From positions 1 through 64,000 of the forward strand of contig CAJTAK010000016.1 of the NCBI GenBank assembly GCA_910574255.1: a stretch of DNA of 64,000 nucleotides, written 5' to 3'. The notes under the pieces are model-generated. The model made no database searches. It worked only from the letters and a program-made list of their open reading frames with translations, and was not told the origin of the DNA. The position numbers and the translations under genes were made by a program. Each line of letters begins with the position of its first letter. Within the stretch, counting starts at the first letter, position 1. Origin of the DNA: Clostridia bacterium (GTDB lineage Bacteria; Bacillota; Clostridia; Lachnospirales; Lachnospiraceae). This document shows, piece after piece, positions 17,592 through 24,381 of the stretch.

Positions 17592-17914
17592 AGTGTATGG
17601 GTAAAATGTTAAAAATATAATGGAAAAATGATAAGGATTTTTGCAGGCTCTTTTTTCAAGCAATTCATGATTTTCTTTATTTCTAAAATGTAATATTCTT
17701 ACAAAACACCTCAATGCACATAGAATCAGCTTTTTCTATTAGAAAATAAATATGATTGTCATAAATCGAGCATATTCTATAAACTGTTAATTTTTTTTGC
17801 ATTGTTAAGAATGTTAGCAATTTTTGAAAACGCATTGACAAAAGCAGGGTAAGTGTTAAAATTTTAATCATAAAATTATGAGTTAGAGTATATGGGTAGA
17901 AAAGGAGACCAATT
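17592..17914. other. Leader region of the XRE-PIN-ankyrin operon
   Basis: A 323-base gap. The first 190 bases are AT-rich with no recognised signal; the remainder carries the operators and promoter described separately and an AAAGGAG ribosome binding site for the 17915 gene. Confidence 0.5.
17783..17862 (+). promoter_or_regulatory. Promoter A with palindromic operator
   Basis: TTGACA (17835-17840), a 16-base spacer and TAAAAT (17857-17862). The palindrome ATTGTTAA, five bases, TTAGCAAT (17801-17821) lies 13 bases upstream of the -35; a weaker copy (CTGTTAA, then TTTGCATT) lies just before it. The same arrangement recurs at 21897-21975, with 27 of 35 bases upstream of the -35 identical and no gaps. 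The XRE protein encoded immediately downstream is the obvious candidate binder. Confidence 0.75.
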
Positions 17915-19177
17915 ATGGCATATTCAAAAAGCAACCCTTTTAACCAAGCAATTGGGGATAAAATAAGAACCTACAGAGAGAATGCAGGGGAAACACAAAA
18001 AGAATTTGCTGAAAAGATAGGGGTCAAAAGAGCAACATTGAGTCTGATAGAGTGCGGAGAGCAACCTCCTAGTCTGGAGGTGTTGGCAAAAGTTATTCAA
18101 ATCACAAAAATGGATATGGCTGAAATACTCAATCTACAACCCAAGAATCACATGATATTGGATACGAATATTATTATTAATTGTCCAGAACTTATGCGTT
18201 CACTGACCATATATTGTGATATGGTATACATTCCGAGAACTGTTGAGCGTGAATTAGAGCATCAAAAAAACTCAACAAGAGAAAATATAAGAAAAGATGC
18301 TAATTTAGCCTTGAATAAAATCATAGAAATGCGTAAAAGCCATCCAAAACAGTTTGTCATCGAGGAAGAAACAGGTGAAGGCAGCAATAATGATGACAGA
18401 ATTTTTTCTGTTGCATTAAAAATAGCGAGTGACAATCCAAATGATGATGTATATCTGCTGACAAATGATAAAGATTTCCAGTTGAAGGAAGCTGGAAAGA
18501 TAACAAATTTGAAAGTAATTACATCAAGGGATTTTGAAAGAATTTTCAGAAGGGACGAAAATTTTAATATTCCATTATCTCAAAAATTCTTTTCGGCAGT
18601 TTTGAAGAAAGATCTGGAAATGGTCAAACAGTTATCGGAAAAAAACATTGATGTAAATTATGTTGACACAAGATCAGGGTATACGCCATTGATTCAGGCA
18701 GTCAGGAATCGTGATTGTAAAATGGTGGGTTTTCTGTTGACACTGCCTCAGATAAAGATAAATGCTGTGGATCATAAAAAACACAGGCTGCCGGCTATTT
18801 CACATGCTGTCCAGATTTCGCATTTAGGTCTGGTGAAGCAGATGATTATGAATGGAGCAAATGTTAATGAGCCATCCCAAAGCGATAAAAATCCTTATAA
18901 CACACCTCTCATGATTGCTTCTTATGATGGAAAATTAGACTTTGTAAAGTTATTGGTTGAACATGGGGCTTGCATTAACCAGCAAGATAAGGGAAATGGA
19001 TTTACTGCATTGATCAAGGCAGCATTCCAAAACCATGCAGATATTGTTAAATTCCTTTTGGATAATAATGCAGATGCTACAATATGCTCGTTTGAAAAGA
19101 AAAAAGCAATTGATTATGCACGAGAAAAGAATGATGAGAACAGGTATAGAGCTGTGATTGATTTGCTTGAGGGGTGA
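17915..19177 (+). CDS. XRE regulator-PIN nuclease-ankyrin fusion protein
   Basis: A 420-residue three-part protein. Residues 12-72 are a Cro/CI-type helix-turn-helix (TQKEFAEKIGVKRATLSLIE). Residues 78-212 are a PIN-type RNase domain with the acidic set Asp83 (LDTN), Glu111/113, Asp160/161 and Asp185/187 (TNDKD), all present. Residues 225-420 are about five ankyrin repeats (GYTPLIQAV, NTPLMIASYDGKLDFVKLLVEHGA, FTALIKAAFQNHADIVKFLLDNNA). A DNA-binding toxin-like RNase with a protein-interaction tail is inferred. It is first in a three-gene operon, four bases from the radical SAM gene, and probably autoregulates through the upstream palindrome. I know of no named family with this architecture. 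Confidence 0.85.
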   Translation: MAYSKSNPFNQAIGDKIRTYRENAGETQKEFAEKIGVKRATLSLIECGEQPPSLEVLAKVIQITKMDMAEILNLQPKNHMILDTNIIINCPELMRSLTIYCDMVYIPRTVERELEHQKNSTRENIRKDANLALNKIIEMRKSHPKQFVIEEETGEGSNNDDRIFSVALKIASDNPNDDVYLLTNDKDFQLKEAGKITNLKVITSRDFERIFRRDENFNIPLSQKFFSAVLKKDLEMVKQLSEKNIDVNYVDTRSGYTPLIQAVRNRDCKMVGFLLTLPQIKINAVDHKKHRLPAISHAVQISHLGLVKQMIMNGANVNEPSQSDKNPYNTPLMIASYDGKLDFVKLLVEHGACINQQDKGNGFTALIKAAFQNHADIVKFLLDNNADATICSFEKKKAIDYAREKNDENRYRAVIDLLEG

Positions 19178-19181
19178 GGTG

Positions 19182-20072
19182 ATGATAGATAGAGCATGTA
19201 TTTCTTTAAATAATAATTGCAATATGCGTTGCAGATATTGTCACTTTCAAGACAAACAGAAGGATTTTGATTCTTTCAGTTTCCAACAGCTAAAGCTGAT
19301 ATTGGATAATATACATGCGTATTGTTTTAAAAGAGCGATTAAGAAATTCAAACTTGGGCTGGTAGGGTCAGGTGAGCCGATGCTTAAAGCCGATGTCATG
19401 TTGGAAGCACTTGGGTATGTATCGGCATTGGATTATTCGGAATTGTCAATATATACAATATCGAATGGTACACTATTTACTGTGGATTTATTGAGAAAGT
19501 TTTTAAGATATAGGGACAAAATAAAAATATGTGTGTCGTTAGACGGATATGAAGAGATTCATAATATTGGAAGACAGGCATTTGACAGGGTAATAGGCGG
19601 TATTGAAACGTATAAAGCTGTTTTCGGAGAATATCCAGCAATAAATGCGACGGCGACTATGGTTTCATATAAAAACAAGGAAAGGCTGGTTAACTTTTTT
19701 AAAGAAAATGGACTATATGATGTTACATTTTCCATATTAGTCGGCTGTTCTGAAAAGGATCTGTTTATCAGTTACGAGGATTTTCTTGCCTTTATGGAAT
19801 ATGTGAAGGAAACAGGGTTAAAATCCAGGCAATTCAGGGATGAGAAATGTTATGACTGCACAATGTATGGAAAACTGTGTGGGGTAGGCAGGAGTAATAT
19901 TTTTATTACACCGGAAGGAATTTACCCATGTGGTAGATTTTATAAAATGTCGGATTACTATCTGGGTGCATATGATGCGACACTTGACGAAATTGAGGAG
20001 CATATGCATCGTTTTACACCCGTGCAGGATGGAAAATGCTATTATATTGAAAATGTAGAGGTAATGAGATGA
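19182..20072 (+). CDS. Radical SAM enzyme with SPASM-like C-terminus
   Basis: A 296-residue radical S-adenosylmethionine enzyme. The 4Fe-4S motif C-x3-C-x2-C is at Cys13, Cys17 and Cys20; GSGEPM and VSLDGYEEIHN fit the SAM-binding barrel. The C-terminus has further cysteines (CYDC, KLCGVGR, YPCGRF) that suggest an auxiliary cluster of SPASM/Twitch type, often linked to peptide or small-molecule modification. ATG 19182 is chosen because of GGGGTGAGG at 19171-19179. It lies four bases after the XRE-PIN-ankyrin gene and overlaps the next gene by four bases. Its substrate is unknown; context suggests a nucleotide-like compound. Confidence 0.85.
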   Translation: MIDRACISLNNNCNMRCRYCHFQDKQKDFDSFSFQQLKLILDNIHAYCFKRAIKKFKLGLVGSGEPMLKADVMLEALGYVSALDYSELSIYTISNGTLFTVDLLRKFLRYRDKIKICVSLDGYEEIHNIGRQAFDRVIGGIETYKAVFGEYPAINATATMVSYKNKERLVNFFKENGLYDVTFSILVGCSEKDLFISYEDFLAFMEYVKETGLKSRQFRDEKCYDCTMYGKLCGVGRSNIFITPEGIYPCGRFYKMSDYYLGAYDATLDEIEEHMHRFTPVQDGKCYYIENVEVMR

Positions 20073-21832
20073 AGATTGCTATATATGGTGTCTCGAGAAG
20101 TGGAAAGGACTATCTGATAGAAGAACTGACTGAATATCTGGTACAGCGGAATGTGCCATTATATCATGTGAAGGGTTCGGAAATGCTTAATAAAATTTCC
20201 ATGTCCAAATATCAGAAGCAATTTAAGATCTTGTCTGAAGCTGAAAAAGATATTTGCAGGAAAGAATTTATTTCCGGACTATCCCAACTGGAATCCCAGT
20301 ATAAGAATATTGTTGTTGATGGACACTATTCTTTCTTTGATAGGAATATGAATTTATATGATGTTATTACAGAAGACGATTTAGATTGCTATGATCATTT
20401 TTTTTACCTTGATACAGATGCGGATAATATAATCGAAAGAATGCGGTTATCGACTGACGAGAAAAGGAATGATGTATACACCAGGGAGGATATATTACGG
20501 TGGAAGGCATATGAATTGGATGGATTGTCGTATGCACTCATTGGAAAGGGAAAGGAATTACATATCATCAATTATCGGGATGAGAGAGCATTAGAATATA
20601 TTTCAGAGGTGATAGAAGGAAAATATTCATCTCCAGATATTGCGAAACGGCTGGTTGCCTCCATTGAACTGCTGAATGAATATAATACGGTCATTCTAGT
20701 AGACTGCGACAAAACGCTTTCACTGGAAGACACGACAGACCTTGTTTTAAAAAGCAAAGGGATTGATGGTGGGACATTGAAAAATATTTATCAGGGAGAC
20801 AGATACTCCAACTATCAAGCAATGCTTGCAAAAGAATACCTGCAGCAGATGGAAGTTTCACAGATGGATTCAATTGTGTATATTAATGAGAATATAACGA
20901 TAAACAAGAAACTTATTCAAGAACTTAAATCGAAAAAAGCATCTCTTATCATAGGAATAACTGCTGGGGATAACCATGTGTGGGAAAGTATATTGAAAAA
21001 CAGCGGCTTAGAAATCATGGTGTTGAATGCTGAAATGGTAATGTCCAGATTTATTAAATATTACGTCATGAAAGAACTTCAGTTGCTCGGAAAATATGTT
21101 ATTGCAATAGGGGATTCAATGCTTGATAGTTTGATGCTTGAATACTCCAACAAATCATATATTATCTCAAACAAAGGGTATAGGGATAACATATATGATT
21201 TGCTATCTAAACATGAAAATATCCACCAGCTTTTTTATAACCAATATATATACGAAAGTATTATGATTGAGGACAGCATTAATAGCATTAAAACTTTGGA
21301 TACTGATAAGGAATTAGTAAAAAGCAGTATTGAGATTTGCAAAAGTGGTTCTGGCATTGAAGGAAAGAAACTGCGTGAGGCGCATTATCTGCTGGGCGGT
21401 GATGTAGCTGAAATGATAAAAGCAGATTTTTGTAATGCCCGATATGTGGTGGTTATAATGATGCGATCAGGATTGGCGTTTGGACAAGGCATCGCAGACT
21501 GTTTAGATTGCCCAGAGTTATTCTATGATGAATCATCAGCGGAAACATTTATAAGATCGTTTCTGGAAGATGGAAAATATAAAGGATATAAAATCATTGT
21601 ATGTGACGGGGTGATAAACTCTGGAAAAACCATAAAAAGAATTGTGGAGCAAATGGCAGGGTATGATATTATAATTGCCGCGAATGTAATTTCAAGCAAA
21701 TTTAAAACAAGCAGTCTGTATCCTATATATGCGGCCAGAATATCAAGAAATTCATTTGTTGGATCGAAACAAAGAGTTGTCTCGAATGGAAAAGGACCGG
21801 ATACTTCCGATAGGCTTTTCAGAACAATATGA
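20069..21832 (+). CDS. Single-chain P-loop kinase-HAD phosphatase-phosphoribosyltransferase
   Basis: A 587-residue fusion. Residues 1-185 are a P-loop kinase fold with GVSRSGKDY as Walker A and VVDGHYSF as a Walker B-like strand. Residues about 205-400 are a HAD phosphatase with DCDKT (motif I) and GDSMLDS (motif IV), SerB-like in spacing. Residues about 430-587 are a phosphoribosyltransferase: MMRSGL, the PRPP loop VCDGVINSGKT, and GPDTSDRLFRT at the end, which closely resembles the uracil-binding tail of uracil PRTases. Phosphorylation, dephosphorylation and base-ribosylation in one chain point to nucleotide synthesis or salvage. It starts at the ATGA overlap with the radical SAM gene and ends at a strong terminator. 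Confidence 0.82.
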   Translation: MKIAIYGVSRSGKDYLIEELTEYLVQRNVPLYHVKGSEMLNKISMSKYQKQFKILSEAEKDICRKEFISGLSQLESQYKNIVVDGHYSFFDRNMNLYDVITEDDLDCYDHFFYLDTDADNIIERMRLSTDEKRNDVYTREDILRWKAYELDGLSYALIGKGKELHIINYRDERALEYISEVIEGKYSSPDIAKRLVASIELLNEYNTVILVDCDKTLSLEDTTDLVLKSKGIDGGTLKNIYQGDRYSNYQAMLAKEYLQQMEVSQMDSIVYINENITINKKLIQELKSKKASLIIGITAGDNHVWESILKNSGLEIMVLNAEMVMSRFIKYYVMKELQLLGKYVIAIGDSMLDSLMLEYSNKSYIISNKGYRDNIYDLLSKHENIHQLFYNQYIYESIMIEDSINSIKTLDTDKELVKSSIEICKSGSGIEGKKLREAHYLLGGDVAEMIKADFCNARYVVVIMMRSGLAFGQGIADCLDCPELFYDESSAETFIRSFLEDGKYKGYKIIVCDGVINSGKTIKRIVEQMAGYDIIIAANVISSKFKTSSLYPIYAARISRNSFVGSKQRVVSNGKGPDTSDRLFRTI

Positions 21833-21850
21833 CAGTAATATTCCGTGAAT

Positions 21851-21877
21851 AACCTGTGGTATATCCGCAGGTTTTTC
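21851..21877 (+). terminator. Intrinsic terminator of the XRE-PIN/rSAM/kinase operon
   Basis: AACCTGTGG / CCGCAGGTT stem (21851-21859 with 21865-21873), five-base loop and T-run. It separates this operon from the next promoter. Confidence 0.85.
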
Positions 21878-21896
21878 TTATGCTTACAGTTGACCG

Positions 21897-21975
21897 ATGT
21901 TAAGAATTTTAGCATTGCTAATAATGTTAACAATTATTGCAAATATATTGACATAGATATAGATTGTGTTAAAAT
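21897..21975 (+). promoter_or_regulatory. Promoter B with the same palindromic operator, in two copies
   Basis: TTGACA (21948-21953), a 16-base spacer, TAAAAT (21970-21975). A perfect operator half-site pair ATTGCTAA, TAATG, TTAACAAT is at 21914-21934 and a second, weaker copy (ATGTTAA, GAATT, TTAGCAT) at about 21898-21915, roughly 18 bases upstream, on the same helix face within error. The layout matches 17783-17862. Confidence 0.75.
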
Positions 21976-22010
21976 AATTGACACAGGGCAATAAGAAAGG
22001 AGCGAAGAAT

Positions 22011-22676
22011 ATGTGCAGATATGCAGTAGTTGATCTTGAAATGTGTAGAGTTCCCGACAGTGTAAGAACAAAAAAATATTGTTGGGCAAATGAAACAATC
22101 CAGATAGGAGCAGTGCTCTTGGATGAGGTCCTAGAAGTCCAGGATAGATTTGTCACCTATGTATTTCCTCAATTTGGATACATAGACACTTATATCAACA
22201 ATCTTACTGGTATCAGCCGAAATGATGTAAGTAAAGCGCCTACGATGAAAGAGGCGTTGAATGCTTTTGTAAGCTGGCTTCCAGACGATGTGAGGGTGGT
22301 TTCATGGAGTGATAATGATAAACTTCAAATTCTCCATGAAACCGAGGCAAAGAATATTTGCATTGATAAGTTGAAGGATATCCTTAACGGTTGGATTGAC
22401 TGCCAAAAGATATTTGGGGAAAAAATGCACTCTCTCAAATGCTACAAATTATCTGAGGCGCTAATTGCGGCAGATATTTTATATGAGGAAGGCGCACATG
22501 ATGGATTAGTAGATGCATATAACACAGCTCTTTTGTTTGCGAAGATGGAACGGGAAGAGGAACTGATCTTAAATCCATATTACCAGAGTGCAGTTTCTGA
22601 AAAGGCAAGTGATGGAGGTTTTACGATTGGCAGTTTATTTGTAGGTTTAGAGTTACAAAATCTGGTAGTGGCATAG
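22011..22676 (+). CDS. DEDDh 3'-5' exonuclease (RNase T/DnaQ fold)
   Basis: A 221-residue exonuclease of the DnaQ/ERI-1-like group. The DEDDh residues are visible: Asp and Glu in VVDLEMC near the N-terminus, Asp in SWSDNDK, and His-Asp in GAHDGLVDAYNTA. IQIGAVLLDE and NLTGIS are typical ERI/exonuclease III-fold blocks. Substrates are RNA or DNA 3' ends. ATG 22011 is chosen because AAAGGAG at 21996-22002 precedes it. It is the first gene after the second copy of the shared operator, so it is likely co-regulated with the XRE-PIN operon. Confidence 0.85.
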   Translation: MCRYAVVDLEMCRVPDSVRTKKYCWANETIQIGAVLLDEVLEVQDRFVTYVFPQFGYIDTYINNLTGISRNDVSKAPTMKEALNAFVSWLPDDVRVVSWSDNDKLQILHETEAKNICIDKLKDILNGWIDCQKIFGEKMHSLKCYKLSEALIAADILYEEGAHDGLVDAYNTALLFAKMEREEELILNPYYQSAVSEKASDGGFTIGSLFVGLELQNLVVA

Positions 22677-22700
22677 TGAGAAAAGAAAGGAGAATGCGTT

Positions 22701-22847
22701 ATGAATAATTTTATGAAGGGTTTGGTAATGATGGCTGTTTTGATGTATATTGTTTCCCCAATAGATGCTTGCCCAGGACCGATCGATGATATCATAGTAC
22801 TTATGCTTGGACTTGCATCACGCAAGAAACTGGCGGACGGCAACTAA
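22701..22847 (+). CDS. Small membrane protein, YkvA/DUF1232-like
   Basis: A 48-residue protein with an AAAGGAG ribosome binding site nine bases upstream. A single hydrophobic helix (MMAVLMYIVSPIDACPGPID) contains the SPID-x-x-P-x-P-x-D-D pattern seen in DUF1232 (YkvA) membrane proteins, followed by a charged tail. It lies 24 bases after the exonuclease. The function of DUF1232 proteins is unknown. Confidence 0.7.
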   Translation: MNNFMKGLVMMAVLMYIVSPIDACPGPIDDIIVLMLGLASRKKLADGN

Positions 22848-22931
22848 AGAGAGGGCATATATCAGCATATAGGTGACAGAGATTATGTGGATTGATTTTG
22901 ACATTCATATGTTTTAAGGAGGAAGGCAGTT

Positions 22932-23855
22932 ATGGGTAAAAAAGCATTATTAGCTTGTATTATATTAATAGCAGTGAGCTTAGGTCTGACTGGATGCAAG
23001 AGTTCAGATTATAATGCGGCATTAAAGCTGGAAGAGGATAAAGATTATTCTTCCGCAGCGATGATTTATGAGGAACTTGGAGAATATAAGGATTCAAGGG
23101 ATCATTTGGAGAATTGTAATGCTATGATAGAGGCAATAGAAAAATACAATGGGGCACAGATTGAATTAGAAGAGAAGAATAATGAATTAGAAACTGCTAT
23201 TTCTGCCGCTGAGACTCTTGTATCGGAAAAGAAACCAGCATTAGATGATACATTGGCCCCCGCTTTAGAAACCGCTATTTCAGAAGCAAAGGCCGCTAAA
23301 AAGACTGTCCCTGCAATGCCTGAGACAGAAATTGAAATTAATGCATTGATTGACGAGCTTAATGCAGTAGAGTATAAAGATGTCTTGTCAAACCTTTCTG
23401 ATAAGCAGATGTCTTATGAAAAAAGCATAAAACAGTATGCATTAGTGGATGCTCCGAACGAATCATATATCATTGAATGTTTAAAGAAAGTTCCAAATGT
23501 TGTTGATATATCAGCGGTTACAGAGGACAATGATCCGAATGGACATTTGAACAAGGCAGGCGGCTATACTGCTCAAGTTTATTTTTCAAGCGATCTAGTG
23601 GATCAAGGAAAGGTACTTGGGGATACAGTTATTGAAAAAGGAACCGATTGTGGCGGGAGCATTGAGGTATATTCTACAGTTGAAGATGCAAATTCAAGAA
23701 ACGATTATTTGGCATCATACGATGGAGGAATTTTTGCTTCTGGATCACATATTGTCATTGGGACAGTATTAGTTCGTACCTCTGATAAATTGACTGCATC
23801 ACAGCAAAAAACAATGGAAGATAACATTATTACAGTTTTAACTATGATTGAGTAA
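22932..23855 (+). CDS. Putative lipoprotein
   Basis: A 307-residue secreted lipoprotein: a hydrophobic signal ends in the lipobox LTGC (Cys22). Residues 30-60 resemble a TPR-like helix pair (YNAALKLEEDKDYSSAAMIYEELGEYKDS), residues 70-175 are a helical coiled region, and residues 190-307 form a compact alpha/beta domain without a named match. A good AAGGAGG site precedes the ATG. It probably sits on the outer face of the membrane. It belongs to the unit after promoter B by spacing, though a gap of 84 bases leaves room for a separate promoter. Confidence 0.65.
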   Translation: MGKKALLACIILIAVSLGLTGCKSSDYNAALKLEEDKDYSSAAMIYEELGEYKDSRDHLENCNAMIEAIEKYNGAQIELEEKNNELETAISAAETLVSEKKPALDDTLAPALETAISEAKAAKKTVPAMPETEIEINALIDELNAVEYKDVLSNLSDKQMSYEKSIKQYALVDAPNESYIIECLKKVPNVVDISAVTEDNDPNGHLNKAGGYTAQVYFSSDLVDQGKVLGDTVIEKGTDCGGSIEVYSTVEDANSRNDYLASYDGGIFASGSHIVIGTVLVRTSDKLTASQQKTMEDNIITVLTMIE

Positions 23856-23886
23856 TAGAACTATAAATAATTGGTAGGAGGGAATC

Positions 23887-24090
23887 ATGGCAAAATTAAG
23901 ACCAGATTTATTTGCAGAGGTAGCAGCGAGTCAGGGACTGGAAGAGGCAGAAAGATGTTGGCAGGATGTTCTTCATGGCAGGTCATCAAATGAGGATATT
24001 GAACGGAAGATTAGGCACTCAAATATTGACATTCCGCCTGAGAGGTGGCAGGATTTTGAAAACGGATGGCGCCCTGAGGGATGGGACTGA
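23887..24090 (+). CDS. Small acidic unknown protein
   Basis: 67 residues, no signal peptide and no recognised domain; Trp-rich end (RWQDFENGWRPEGWD). A strong ribosome binding site (TAGGAGGG) seven bases before the ATG supports translation. It lies 31 bases after the lipoprotein gene. Function unknown. Confidence 0.6.
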   Translation: MAKLRPDLFAEVAASQGLEEAERCWQDVLHGRSSNEDIERKIRHSNIDIPPERWQDFENGWRPEGWD

Positions 24091-24210
24091 TACATAAAAG
24101 ACAATAATCATCTGAATAAGATCATTTCATTCTAAAATGAGAGTCAGTAAAAACTGACCCCTTATGTAAGCGATGTAATCAAACAAGGGGCAACATATAG
24201 ATGTTTCTGT

Positions 24211-24357
24211 TTAACTTTCGCTAACTTTCACTAAATAACAAATTTGCAATCTGCAACGATAAGAGCAATGTCAAAGCCTGATATTTCATGCGGTTTTTGA
24301 CATTGCTTTCTGTAATTTTGGAGATTTCATAGCTCTTTTAACTTTCGCTAACTTTCA
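24211..24357. repeat. Pair of 20-base direct repeats, each a tandem of GAAAGTTA
   Basis: TTAACTTTCGCTAACTTTCA occurs at 24211-24230 and exactly again at 24338-24357. Each copy contains two TAACTTTC units ten bases apart, so four GAAAGTTA units (minus strand) flank the hairpin at 24264-24307. The unit spacing of about one helical turn resembles iterons or multi-site operators. Confidence 0.75.
24264..24307. terminator. Bidirectional stem-loop
   Basis: Perfect 12-bp stem AGCAATGTCAAA / TTTGACATTGCT (24264-24275 with 24296-24307) with a 20-base loop, between convergent genes. It probably ends transcription from both sides, though T-runs are short. Confidence 0.55.
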
Positions 24358-24381
24358 TACTCATAAAATTTGGCATCAATT

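Larger units (their letters stand above)
24091..24381. other. Convergent intergenic region with hairpins and repeats
   Basis: Non-coding, between two convergent genes. It holds a perfect hairpin GTCAGT / ACTGAC (24143-24158), a 20-base direct repeat at 24211 and 24338, and a 12-bp stem at 24264-24307. Confidence 0.6.

Noticed and set aside
19158-19181. Earlier TTG start for the radical SAM gene
   Set aside because: It lies inside the preceding gene, while ATG 19182 has a strong ribosome binding site.
24143-24357. Possible CRISPR array
   Set aside because: Only two direct repeats with no spacer series and no cas genes nearby.
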